Positions 26,434 to 35,369 of a stretch of DNA of 64,000 nucleotides are shown here, one piece after another (positions within the stretch are counted from its first letter, which is position 1; the number at the start of each line of letters is the position of its first letter). The position numbers were made by a program, and so were the translations under genes. The notes below the pieces were generated by a model, which saw only the letters and a program-made list of their open reading frames with translations, made no database searches and was not told the origin of the DNA. The stretch is from Streptomyces sp. TRM68367 (GTDB lineage Bacteria; Actinomycetota; Actinomycetes; Streptomycetales; Streptomycetaceae), in NCBI RefSeq assembly GCF_014495685.1, contig NZ_JACTVI010000035.1, forward strand, positions 16,031-80,030. Reading direction: 5' to 3'.

Positions 26434-27230
26434 GTGTCCGGATACAAGAACGGCCACCGGCTGATCTTCGAGATGTCGAAGCCTCGGAAGGAGATCAGCA
26501 CGATGACCGCACCTGACAGTCTGCCCTTGCACGCCCTCGCGGAGGAGAACCTCGCCGCGGCGAGTCCCGATCTGCTGCGCGCGATGGTCAGGACGTTCGC
26601 CGACGCGCTCATGACCGCGGAGGCCGACGCCCTCTGCAATGCCGAATACGGGCAGGTCAGCGAGGAGAGAGTCAACCATCGCAACGGCTACCGGCCGCGC
26701 GAGTGGTACACCCGCGCCGGCACGGTGGAACTGGCCATCCCCAAGCTGCGGCAGAGACGTTACTTCCCGCACTGGCTCCTCGAACGCCGCCGCCGGGCCG
26801 AGCAGGCCCTCATCTCGGTGGTGGCCACCGCCTACCTGCTGGGCGTCTCCACTCGCCGGGTCGAGAAGCTCGCCGAGTCCCTCGGCGTCACGCAGCTGTC
26901 GAAGTCCCAGGTCTCGGCAATGGCCCGGCACCTGGACGAGCAGGTCACCGCGTTCCGCAACCGGCCGCTGGACGCCGGGCCGTATGCGTTCGTCTGGGTC
27001 GACGCGCTGACCCAGAAGGTCCGCGAAGGCGGCCACATCATCAACGTCCACGCCCTGATCGCGGTCGGCGTCAACGCCGACGTGCACCGCGAGATCCTGG
27101 GCCTGGACGTCGCCACCGCCGAGGACGGCGCCGGCTGGCTCGCCTTCCTGCGCTCGCTGATCGCCCGCGGCCTGTCCGGTGTCCAGCTGGTCATCTCGGA
27201 CGCCCACGCCGGCCTCGTGGATGCCATCGG
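26434..27230 (+). mobile_element. Truncated IS256-family element (5' part of transposase)
   Basis: From ATG 26503 the frame encodes the N-terminal two thirds of an IS256-type mutator transposase: YGQVSEERVNHRNGYRPR, LAIPKLRQRRYFP, LGVSTRRVEKLAESLG and the first catalytic strand YAFVWVDALTQKVREGG. At VISDAHAGLVDAIGA (about 27230) homology stops where the family normally continues with its conserved histidine/arginine region. The right end and the last catalytic residue are missing, so the element is dead. Confidence 0.85.
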
Positions 27231-27309
27231 TGCGGGGAGCGGGTGGCCCACTGGGAGGCGACAGGTGAGCGCCCCTCCCCGATAAGTGTCCGGTGTCACT
27301 CTGGGCGAT

Positions 27310-27840
27310 CGCTCGGGGTGTGGCAGCCGGCCTCCGTCAGCGCGCCGGTCGCCCTGTACAGCCTGGCTCTGCGCGGATCCCTGCGGGGCCTGGACCGGGC
27401 TCCGGGTGAGCCTCGTCGAACCGGCCCTCGCCGTCTTCTGATCGCGAGCGCTCCCTCGGCCTGGTGTACCTGCTCGGGACGGCCACGGGGCTGTCGCCCG
27501 GCCTGACGCTCCGTACCCGGCGGATGTACCCGACGGTGCTGGAGGACCGGGCCGCCCGCCTGGAGACAGAACGCGCCCAGCGCGTCCGGCTCACCGCGGC
27601 GATGGGGCGCTCACGGGGCGCGCGCGAGATGCGCAACATCGTTGGCCTCAACCTCTCGGTCATGGTCGGTCTCGCCGACGGCGCCGCGGCCCTCGCTGCG
27701 CACCGCGACGAGCGGTCCGCCGGGGCCCTGCGCGTCATGGGCGATTCCGGCCTCCAGGCCATGGGCGAAACTACGCCGCGTCCTCAGCGGACTGCGCGGG
27801 GAGCAGGAGGGAGATCGCCGCATCTCCCATGGCCGTTCGC
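27310..27840 (+). pseudogene. Decayed sensor histidine kinase (NarL-type, HisKA_3)
   Basis: Pieces of a two-component kinase: APVALYSLALRGS from the membrane region, TRRMYPTVLEDRAARLETER, then the dimerisation box now reading REMRNIVGLNLSVMVGLADG where functional kinases have MHDIVGHNLS. The phospho-acceptor histidine is thus lost. After MGE near 27770 the frame shifts and continues as LRRVLSGLRGEQEGDRR before ending. No ATPase domain remains. Confidence 0.7.
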
Positions 27841-28172
27841 AACTGGTGCGCCAGTTCCTCGTCGCCCCGGAAGCCGCGCTTTTGGAGTTCGCCGATAAAC
27901 GAGGCCGCCATCTCCGCAGCCCCCGGCAGGCCCCGCGCCGCGGCCCCGGCCACACAATCGCCGGCCAGCTGCAGCACCTCACGCACGGTTCCACGCTGCA
28001 ACGCGGCAAGCAGCGCCACCCAGTCCTGAATGTGGAGCGCGCCTCGCACGGCTCGCAGCCCGTCCTCGTCCCATCCCTCGGCCACGGCTCCGACCGTAGC
28101 GCGCGCCACCGGGGACGTACGACGCCGGTCCGGTTTCCCGCCGCCCGACGCCGTGGCCGGTTCCGGTCTCAC
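27771..28172 (-). CDS. Conserved hypothetical small protein
   Basis: 133 residues from a GTG; no family recognised. Residues about 35-125 look alpha-helical and acidic (WDEDGLRAVRGALHIQDWVALLAALQRGTVREVLQLAG), with good coding character; the first 30 residues are less convincing, so the true start may be internal. It follows the 696-residue gene by 34 bases on the same strand, suggesting an operon. Its 3' end overlaps the kinase remnant on the other strand. Confidence 0.5.
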   Translation of the reverse strand: MRPEPATASGGGKPDRRRTSPVARATVGAVAEGWDEDGLRAVRGALHIQDWVALLAALQRGTVREVLQLAGDCVAGAAARGLPGAAEMAASFIGELQKRGFRGDEELAHQLRTAMGDAAISLLLPAQSAEDAA

Positions 28173-28206
28173 CTGGCGCCTTCATGAGCAGGCGGTCATG
28201 CCCTGG

Positions 28207-30297
28207 TCAGCGGTGCCGCTTGCGGCCACTCTTGCCGGCGGTGCGCCGACGCTTCCGGGCGCGGCCGACGCGGGCGGCGGGAGTACGCAGTGCCCGGGCC
28301 GCGAGCTGCCCGAGCTCTTCGAGTCCGGCCCGGTCCGGGTGCGCGGAGTCCAATGCGGCGGCAACCGCGTCCCTGGTATCGCGGCGCTGGGCACGCAGCA
28401 CCTCCTCGGCGCCGTCCCCGCCGCCCGCCAATTCCACGAGCTGGAGCAGGTTCTCTGCGATCAGCAGCAGATGCTCGGCATCGGTCATGTCCTCGGGGGA
28501 CAGCAGCTCATGGTGCGCCAGCGCGGTCAGCACGAGCGGCGCCAGCGCTGCGTCGCCGCGCAGCCCGCGCAGCAGCCGCTCGCCCTCGCCGTCCGGCAAC
28601 GCCGTCAGCAGTACAGCGAGCATCGCCTGCCCACGCACCCGGAAGGGCATGGACCGTACCGCTTCGACGAGTTGCCGCAGCGCGGCATCCCGCTCGCTCA
28701 GGGCCGCGATCCAGTCGGCCAGCTCCACGCGGGCGGCATCCGGGTCGTAGTCGTCGGCGAGCACACCCAGCAGGCCGGCCGCCGACGCCTGGGCCAGCTC
28801 GCCGACCAGCGGTGCGTCCCGGCCGACCGCCAGCAGCCGCTGCCGTACCGCCCGGGTACCCAGCTCGGTGAGACGGAGGAGCTCCACCGGTCCGGCAGTC
28901 AGCTCCTCACGCAGACGGCGGTCACGCTCCTGTGCCGCCGGGTCCGGCGCCACCCCTGCGGCGCCCAGCAGCTCCGCGAGCTCCGGCGGCATGCCCTCGG
29001 GCAACTCCGGGTCAGCGGAAAGGTCGACCTCGAGGAACACCGGATCTGCCATCCCCCACTCACGCTCGATCGCGCCCAGGTCCACCAGCGTGTCAAGCAC
29101 CGTGCGCAGGTCCCGGTCGGCGTGCTCGAACCACATCCGGTGCTGGACGTCCGACCCGCCGTCCAACTGGAAGCGGACCCGGTAGGCCAGGTGAACGGAG
29201 TCACGCAGCCGCGGCCAGGGCATCGGGTACGGCAAGCTGTAGAGCGTGTTCAGCACGTCCCCCAGCACGTCCTCGTACGCATCGAAGAGCATCGACTCGA
29301 CGTGCCAGCCACTGCGCGCCCCGATCAGGGCCTGCCGCAACTCGAAACACGCCTCGACAGCACGCAGCCACAGCTGAAGCGGATCGGCCAGCACCGGCCG
29401 GGCCCTGGCCACCGCATACAACCGCCCCTTGGCCACCCGGACCAGCCGCGCCTTCTTCGCCCACTCCACCAGCAGCCCCAGCCGCGGCAGATCGGCCGAG
29501 GAGCGCACCCCCTCGGCCTTGTCGCCGGTACCCAGCACGTCCACCAGCTCGCGGGCATCGGCCATCCGCAGCCGCCCCGCCGCCGTCACCGCGCGGCCGT
29601 CGCGCCCCGCCCACTCGGCGAGCCCGCGCAACTGCCCCACGATCGTCGAGGCCTCGGCCCGTCGGCGCAGCTCGTCGTCCGGGGGCAGCACCACGGGCAG
29701 TTGCGGCTCGGCCCGAGCCACACTGGACAGAGCACGGCCGGTCAACCGCCGTTCCATGACCGTGTCCAGGGCCTGCTGGTCGTAGGCGACCTCTCCGCGC
29801 TGAGCACGCTCCGCGAACCGCTGCAACGCCGCCCCGTCCAGGACATCCACGCCCTGCTCGGCGGCTGTCATCGCCCAGAACTTCGCCAAACCCCAGCGGG
29901 TACGGTCCGCCATCGCCCCCGGATACAGCTCCGCAACCGCGTCGACCGCGGCGAGGGAGTCCTCAAGTGCGGGGCCCCGCGGATCCGCCAACTGCACGGC
30001 GTGAAGAAAGCGCAGCAGCGTACGCAATGTGCCGGGGGCATCGCCGCGTTCCTCCCCGGGAAGCTCGGTGACCTTCTGGGGGAGCCAGGAGAGCAGCAGC
30101 TCCTCCACATGCCGCGGCTCCCACAGCCCCAGCCGACCATCCGCAGTCGCCCGGTGGCGGTAGTCCAGCGCCGACTCGGCCATGAACCCGTCCACCGGCA
30201 GCCCCTGCTCCCCGGCCCACCGGACCAGCCGGTCGACCAGCAGCCCGCACGCCGCCTCGAACTCCTCCTCGGCACCGGCTTCGAACCGCATCCGCAT
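28207..30297 (-). CDS. Conserved hypothetical protein, 696 aa, module shared with 32693-34033
   Basis: Soluble, mostly helical protein with no motif I can name. Residues about 240-310 (LRGLAEWAGRDGRAVTAAG, then DLPRLGLLVEWAKKARLVRV and KGRLYAV) follow the same pattern as a segment of the gene at 32693-34033 and of the module that often accompanies pRiA4b ORF-3-type domains in actinobacteria. The C terminus is a basic tail (RKRRRTAGKSGRKRHR) of the kind seen in nucleic-acid or ribosome-associated proteins. Start ATG has only a weak RBS. Function not assigned. Confidence 0.75.
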   Translation of the reverse strand: MRMRFEAGAEEEFEAACGLLVDRLVRWAGEQGLPVDGFMAESALDYRHRATADGRLGLWEPRHVEELLLSWLPQKVTELPGEERGDAPGTLRTLLRFLHAVQLADPRGPALEDSLAAVDAVAELYPGAMADRTRWGLAKFWAMTAAEQGVDVLDGAALQRFAERAQRGEVAYDQQALDTVMERRLTGRALSSVARAEPQLPVVLPPDDELRRRAEASTIVGQLRGLAEWAGRDGRAVTAAGRLRMADARELVDVLGTGDKAEGVRSSADLPRLGLLVEWAKKARLVRVAKGRLYAVARARPVLADPLQLWLRAVEACFELRQALIGARSGWHVESMLFDAYEDVLGDVLNTLYSLPYPMPWPRLRDSVHLAYRVRFQLDGGSDVQHRMWFEHADRDLRTVLDTLVDLGAIEREWGMADPVFLEVDLSADPELPEGMPPELAELLGAAGVAPDPAAQERDRRLREELTAGPVELLRLTELGTRAVRQRLLAVGRDAPLVGELAQASAAGLLGVLADDYDPDAARVELADWIAALSERDAALRQLVEAVRSMPFRVRGQAMLAVLLTALPDGEGERLLRGLRGDAALAPLVLTALAHHELLSPEDMTDAEHLLLIAENLLQLVELAGGGDGAEEVLRAQRRDTRDAVAAALDSAHPDRAGLEELGQLAARALRTPAARVGRARKRRRTAGKSGRKRHR

Positions 30298-30870
30298 GAA
30301 AACCCGCCAAACTTGTCCTCAGCACTCCCTGCCGCGCCACGCTACCGCCGAACCGCGACGCACAACACGTCCGAGGACGAGCGGCCAGCTACCGCCAGGA
30401 GTACGGTCACGTATTGTCGCGGCATGACTACGTCTCGCTAATCCAATCAGTGAGCCGAGGGGGCGACGTCGGCACGCTTCAAGGCAACGGGGCGCGATGG
30501 AGGACCGGGTGCGGAGGTATGCGAGGACCCTTTCCCCCGACTGGCGAGAGATCCACCGTCGGATGCCCGACCGCCGAGACTGACCCAAGGGGCCGACAAG
30601 TCCTCGCTGATACGACGCCTCACCAGCGTCGGCCTGACAACCCGCTGAGGCACGGGCGGCGGGGCGGAACTCGTCGCCTACGTGGCCCCGGCGGTGCAGA
30701 ACGAGAACACCGACGGCGAGCGTGCCCACGTCGACCGCTGGCGGGACGTGTGGGAGGGCGCGTACGTCTCGGCGTCGCTCGAATCCTGACCCTCTGACGG
30801 CGGATCAAAAGTGACCCACTTGGTGATCTTCGCCTGAACCTGATCTTGATCTGAGGTCAGGAGGGAGAGG
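30298..30870. other. Gene-poor interval with a coding-like remnant at its end
   Basis: No intact gene. At about 30650-30789 a plus-strand frame encodes a well-formed but headless C terminus (ELVAYVAPAVQNENTDGERA and VDRWRDVWEGAYVSASLES) ending in TGA 30787. I do not recognise it. The IS21 remnant's left end probably starts close after it, near 30790-30800. Confidence 0.4.
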
Positions 30871-31100
30871 GTGATCCGCGTGGAGGACTGGGCAGAGATT
30901 CGCAGGCTGCACCGGGCCGAGCAGATGCCGATCCGGGCGATCGCGAGGCATCTGGGCATCTCGAAGAACACAGTCAAGCGGGCGCTGGCGAGTGACCGGC
31001 CGCCGAAGTACGAGCGTCTGGCCAAGGGCTCGGTGGTCGACGCCGTTGAGGTGCAGATCCGTGAGCTGCTGCGGGAGACGCCGACGATGCCGGCCAACTC
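30871..31100 (+). pseudogene. IS21-family IstA, N-terminal fragment
   Basis: From the GTG at 30871: VEDWAEIRRLHRAEQMPIRA and HLGISKNTVKRALASDRPPK, the DNA-binding N terminus of IstA. After RELLRETPTMPA (about 31090) homology breaks abruptly. IstB and the right end are absent. Confidence 0.8.
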
Positions 31101-31124
31101 GTGGATCTGCAGCGGATCTGGCGC

Positions 31125-31360
31125 GGAGAGTGACGCATCTCCTGCGTGCCACCCCGCGCAGGATGCTGCAGCCGCGCCAGCCGTGCCACCGAGATCAGCC
31201 GCTTCACCTGGGGCTCCCGCAGCGGAAGGCGCACCGGCCCGTCCCCGGCCACCTCAAGGCCCAGGCCGGCCACCGGCGCCTCCAGCTGGGCGCTGAAAGC
31301 CCCCGCCGTCTCCGCCCCGCCGAGCAGCCCAGCCAGCCGTTCCCTCGGTGTCACTGCCAC
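31125..31360 (-). pseudogene. N-terminal fragment of a 2OG-Fe(II) oxygenase-like gene
   Basis: Reading from GTG 31360: MAVTPRERLAGLLGGAETAG, then GLGLEVAGDGPVRLPLREPQ, similar to the N terminus of a Streptomyces 2-oxoglutarate-dependent oxygenase family as I recall it. It breaks off at the IS21 junction around 31125, before any catalytic histidines. Probably truncated by the IS21 event. Confidence 0.45.
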
Positions 31361-31516
31361 GCGCCTGCCCTCCGACCCCTGCGAACCCGGTTCTCGGCCC
31401 GGGCCTACGAACCCGACGGCGCCGCCGGGGCCGTAACCGTGGACGGGCCCCGAAGGAGGGATCACATCCAGGTCCCGTGAGACGAGCCGCAGCGCTTGGC
31501 GGTAGTCTGCCCGGAC

Positions 31517-32686
31517 GTGAGCGAGTACCAGTACTACGAGTTCCAGGTCATCGACCGGCCGTTGACCGACGACGAGTTCGAGCAAGTGCGGGCCCTGTCG
31601 AGCCGGGCCCGGGTCAGCACGACGCACTTCGTCAACGAGTACCACTACGGCAACTTCCGCGGCGATGAGCGCAAACTGATGGAGCAGGTGTACGACGCCC
31701 ACCTGTACTTCGCCAACTGGGGCTCGCGGCGCCTTATGCTGCGCCTGCCCACCACAGTGCTGCCCGCCGGCAGTGCCGAACCGTACTGCGCGGAAGACGC
31801 CTTGACCTGCTGGACCAGGAAAGGGCACCTGCTGCTCGACTTCTCCTACGAGGCCGAGGACGGCGGCGAGTGGGACTTCGAGACCTCCTTCACCCTCGCG
31901 TCCTTCACCGCCCTGCGTACCGAACTCGCCGCGGGCGACCTGCGCCCCCTCTACCTGGCCTGGCTTTCCGCGCTCACCCGCTGGGAGCTGGAGGAGGACG
32001 TCGACGAGGACGAGTACACCTCCACCCTCGAGCCGCCCGTACCCGCCGGCCTTGCCCAACTCACCGGCCCACAGCAGGCCTTGGCGGACTTCCTGTGCAT
32101 CGATCCGCATCTGCTCACCGCGGCTGCCCGCGTCAGCGGTGCCGCCCCGTCCCAGGCGATCGACAAGGACGCACTCGCCGCTTGGATCCGCGCCCTGCCC
32201 CTACGCGAGAAGGACACCCTGCTGCTGGACGCAGCCCTGGGCACCGCCCCGCAACCGGGCCCCACTCTGCTGGCCCGCCACCGCGCCGCGTCCCGCGGCA
32301 TGGCCGAACCGTCCACCGCTGCCCGGCGCCGCTCAGCCGCGGAGCTCCTCGACGCCGCCTACGAGGTGCGCAGCGAGCACACACAGCAGCAAGAACAGGC
32401 CCGCGCCCAGGCCCGCCGAGCCGAACAGCGGGCTCGCGAGAGCCACCTGGAACGCCTGGCCGAGAACGCCGAGCAAGCCTGGCAGGACGTCGCCCACCTG
32501 ATCGGGCAGAAGCAGCCCGGCCCCTACGACGCCGCCGTCACCCTTCTGAAAGATCTCCGCGAGATCCACGACCGGGCGGGCACCCCCGAGGAGTTCACCC
32601 GACGCCTGCACGACCTGCGAGAGCAGCACCGCGGCAAGCCCTCGCTGATGCGGCGCTTCACCGACGCCGGGCTGACGGCCCGCTGA
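31517..32686 (+). CDS. Conserved hypothetical protein, 389 aa
   Basis: The GTG start gives MSEYQYYEFQVIDRPLTDDE, strongly coding. Residues 1-190 include LMEQVYDAHLYFANWGSRRL and GHLLLDFSYEAEDGGEWDFE; residues about 255-370 are a charged, probably coiled-coil region (HTQQQEQARAQARRAEQRAR). I remember such proteins only as uncharacterised actinobacterial products found near SWIM-type zinc-finger genes, and one lies 1.8 kb downstream here. It converges with the 32693-34033 gene with only 6 bases between stops. Confidence 0.75.
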   Translation: MSEYQYYEFQVIDRPLTDDEFEQVRALSSRARVSTTHFVNEYHYGNFRGDERKLMEQVYDAHLYFANWGSRRLMLRLPTTVLPAGSAEPYCAEDALTCWTRKGHLLLDFSYEAEDGGEWDFETSFTLASFTALRTELAAGDLRPLYLAWLSALTRWELEEDVDEDEYTSTLEPPVPAGLAQLTGPQQALADFLCIDPHLLTAAARVSGAAPSQAIDKDALAAWIRALPLREKDTLLLDAALGTAPQPGPTLLARHRAASRGMAEPSTAARRRSAAELLDAAYEVRSEHTQQQEQARAQARRAEQRARESHLERLAENAEQAWQDVAHLIGQKQPGPYDAAVTLLKDLREIHDRAGTPEEFTRRLHDLREQHRGKPSLMRRFTDAGLTAR

Positions 32687-32692
32687 GGGCGC

Positions 32693-34033
32693 TCAGATGT
32701 GGTCGCGTGGACCCTCGGCCAGGAGACGGAGGGCGGCGAGGGCAGCCGGGCGGCCGGTGGCGGACAGGGAGATCGGGGCGTCGATGGACCGTTCCCGCTC
32801 GAGGTAGCCGAGTTCGCGCCCGGTGTGCCAGAACCTCCACAGCAGTCGCTCGGTGTCCTTCCCCTCCATCGCGGTGCCGTCGCTGTGGGTGCAGCCCGCA
32901 GCAAGCACCGGATGGATAGCATCGCGCAGGTCCGCGCGGGGCCGGGGCTCCGCCCACAGCGCGCACAGGGCGGACTCGGCCACCTGCCGCTCAGCCGCGG
33001 TGGTGCCGAGCCAGGCCAGCGCGGCCGTGTGCTGGCGCAGCTGGTGGTCCCTCAGCTGGGCGCGGCCGGCAGCCGAGAGCTTGAGCGTACGATGGCGCTT
33101 GGTCACCAGTAGGTGGGTGCGGGCGAGTTCGTGCAGGTCGGCCAGCTGGAACAGGTCCGCCTCCGAGCGCGGCCCCTTGCCGATCGGGTACCAGTGCGGG
33201 TAGCGGGCGAACGCGGCTGCCACCAGTTCCCGTGGCAGGTAGCCGGCCTGGGTCAGGGTGACGCCGTCACCGATCTGCTCCAGCAGCCACCGCAGCGGCT
33301 CAGCCGTGTCCACGGGTGCCGCATCCGACTCCTCCAGGGCAGGCAGGACGGCGGCGAGCAGGGCGCGGCGCTCGGCCGGGGGCGCCGCGGCCCACAACTC
33401 GCGCCGTTCGTGGCGGACGGCCTCCAGCGGGGCGCGGCCCTCGAACACGGGCTGCGCGGTGGTGAGCCAGTGCTGGACGAGCCGTCGGCGCGCGGCCGGG
33501 AACGTACGCGCGTCCGGGTCGAACTCGCCCTCGTCCAGGGCCTGCTCCAGTCGATGTTCGAGGTTGGCTCGGGCCAGCGCTTCCTGGATGCCCATGACCT
33601 GCCCCCAGCTCAGCTCGGGTACGTCCGGCGGGGTCGTGGGCGAGGCGGCCGCGGCCTTGTGGTAGGCCGCGAAGCCCGCCTCCTCGGAGCGCTGCCAGGC
33701 CGCCAGCACCTGAGCGGTGGTCGCGCTCGTGCACACCGCGGCGGCCCGAACGCGGCCGGCTCCAGCCAGCAGGGCGGCCAGGACGGCGACGGCCCGCTGC
33801 TGCTCAGGTGTGTCCCCGTGCCACTTGCGGGGCAGCTCGTACCAGCAGAAGCGTTCGACCTCGGCCGCCGAGAGCGCGACGAGCGGATCGCCGTCGGGCA
33901 CCAGCCAGCCCAGCAGGCGCTGTGCCATCGCCTTGTCCGCCGCCAACGCCGACACCTCCGCCGCGCTCTGGTCTACCTGCCGATCGTCCCACGGCCGGGG
34001 GTTCCCGTCCCGGCGCGACGCTGCGGCGAGCAT
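32693..34033 (-). CDS. Conserved hypothetical protein with pRiA4b-ORF3-associated module
   Basis: 446 residues from ATG 34033. The upstream part of the open frame is low-complexity and not counted. Residues about 225-300 (LLEQIGDGVTLTQAGYLPRE and FQLADLHELARTHLLVTKRH) match the module that, in my memory, follows plasmid pRiA4b ORF-3-like domains; the pattern is echoed in the 28207-30297 gene. No enzymatic motif seen. C terminus ends LAALRLLAEGPRDHI. Confidence 0.65.
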   Translation of the reverse strand: MLAAASRRDGNPRPWDDRQVDQSAAEVSALAADKAMAQRLLGWLVPDGDPLVALSAAEVERFCWYELPRKWHGDTPEQQRAVAVLAALLAGAGRVRAAAVCTSATTAQVLAAWQRSEEAGFAAYHKAAAASPTTPPDVPELSWGQVMGIQEALARANLEHRLEQALDEGEFDPDARTFPAARRRLVQHWLTTAQPVFEGRAPLEAVRHERRELWAAAPPAERRALLAAVLPALEESDAAPVDTAEPLRWLLEQIGDGVTLTQAGYLPRELVAAAFARYPHWYPIGKGPRSEADLFQLADLHELARTHLLVTKRHRTLKLSAAGRAQLRDHQLRQHTAALAWLGTTAAERQVAESALCALWAEPRPRADLRDAIHPVLAAGCTHSDGTAMEGKDTERLLWRFWHTGRELGYLERERSIDAPISLSATGRPAALAALRLLAEGPRDHI

Positions 34034-34441
34034 GCTGGCGTGGTGCACCAGGATGATGAACTGCTGGAACACGTACGGCCTTCCGGGCGGGCGGCAGCGG
34101 CCCCAAGCAGATCGCGCGGGCGCTGGTGCTGCGTCCCGCGCAGGCCACCGCGCTGCTGCGGGGGTCGCGCAGGCCGAGCAGGCCCAGGCCGAGCCGGGGC
34201 AGCGGGCGCTGGTCGGCGCCTGGATGGACGCGGGTTGGAGCACCGGGCTCGACCTGACGGCCGCACCGCCGTACCTGTGTCTGTCGTCTGGGGACGTGCG
34301 AGCAGTGCGGAGGCCGACGTGCGCATCGAGGAGGCCCAGCGTGCTTTCGACATCCAGTCGTCCTTCAGCAGATAGGCCGGCACGGGCGGTGCCAACTGTA
34401 TGGTCGCCGAGCATGACGTCGTGCCAGAACCGGGCCCCGGG
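34034..34441. other. Interval with a headless plus-strand coding tail
   Basis: Between two minus-strand genes. Plus-strand frames show coding-like fragments in two frames (QRALVGAWMDAGWSTGLD and then SAEADVRIEEAQRAFDIQSS ending at a TAG near 34374). They appear to be the end of a frameshifted, truncated gene of unknown family. Confidence 0.3.
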
Positions 34442-35263
34442 CTACTCCACAGCCCGTCCTGCGGTGCGCATCAGCTCGCGGATGGTGTACCCGAAGGCCT
34501 CGGCGAGGTCCTCCCCCGCATAGCACAGCACCTCGTCGCCGTCGTAGTCGTCTTCGCAGGCGTCCAAGCCGTCGAGTACGCCGAGGGCCACGGCCTCGGC
34601 GGCATCCGTCATGCCCAGTTCCAGACGGCGGCGGACGTCGGCCTCGTACTGCTCGATGACCGGCTTGATCAAGCGGCTCGCCGCCTCGTACACGTCGGTG
34701 TAGCCGAAGCCGGGGCGGTGACCGGTGCTCAGGTGGTCGATGTCCAGGGTGCGCAGCGCCTGCTCGACCTCGGCCGCCGTCCGCTGCTGAAGGGCGGCCT
34801 GTTCGGCACGGGCGCGCGGGGCAAGCAGCCGTGCGGCCAGCCGGTCGGCGTCCGTGCGCAGTTCGGGCCGGGCGGCCAGCATTTGTTCCAGTACGGCGGC
34901 CTTCTCCTGGGCGGTGAGTGCGTGCAGGGCTTCACCGAGGACGCGGCGCGTGTCGTCGGCGGGCGCGGCGTGCCACGGCAGGCGCCGTTCGACAGCGTGC
35001 AGCGCGAGGGCGACGGCATGCCGGCACAAGCGTCCTGGCCCCGGGGCGCACGGGCCGTCGCACTCGGCCGTCAGGTCCCGCCCCACCACCTGTACCCATA
35101 CGTCGCAGGCGGTGCCCGAGCCGTCCCGCACCAGGCCGCTGATGCCGCGCGGCTCGCTCTCCGCCTCGACCACCGCACCGTCGGCGAGCAGGATCCGCCC
35201 CTCGGTGATCTCGGCTTCGTCGGCGAACGCGTGCACTGTCTCCTCGTCCATAACCACAGCCAT
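34442..35263 (-). CDS. SWIM-type zinc-finger protein
   Basis: 273 residues. The motif CDGPCAPGPGRLCRHAVALAL (about residue 64-83; CxxxC...CxH spacing of SWIM fingers) follows a strand-rich N terminus (VQVVGRDLTAE). The C-terminal two thirds are helical and acidic (DIDHLSTGHRPGFGYTDVYE; DACEDDYDGDEVLCYAG). SWIM domains bind nucleic acid or protein. No RBS is obvious; GTG 35281 is an alternative start. Divergent from the DUF2786 gene 106 bp away, so they may share a control region. Confidence 0.7.
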   Translation of the reverse strand: MAVVMDEETVHAFADEAEITEGRILLADGAVVEAESEPRGISGLVRDGSGTACDVWVQVVGRDLTAECDGPCAPGPGRLCRHAVALALHAVERRLPWHAAPADDTRRVLGEALHALTAQEKAAVLEQMLAARPELRTDADRLAARLLAPRARAEQAALQQRTAAEVEQALRTLDIDHLSTGHRPGFGYTDVYEAASRLIKPVIEQYEADVRRRLELGMTDAAEAVALGVLDGLDACEDDYDGDEVLCYAGEDLAEAFGYTIRELMRTAGRAVE

Positions 35264-35369
35264 GCGGTCATTCAAGCGCACCCGCAGGACAGTGGGTGCC
35301 GGCGGGCGACCGGGGCCACTACGCTCGGTGCGGAGACAGCGACGTTGGCAAGAGCACGAGGTACGGCCG

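Noticed and set aside
28030..30441. 803-codon plus-strand frame opposite the 696-residue hypothetical
   Set aside because: Composition dominated by Gln/Arg/Pro/His, typical of antisense to a GC-rich gene; the minus frame has normal protein composition.
30974..32110. 378-codon minus-strand frame across the 31.5-kb gene
   Set aside because: Only the part below 31360 looks coding (oxygenase fragment); the rest is antisense to the 31517 gene.
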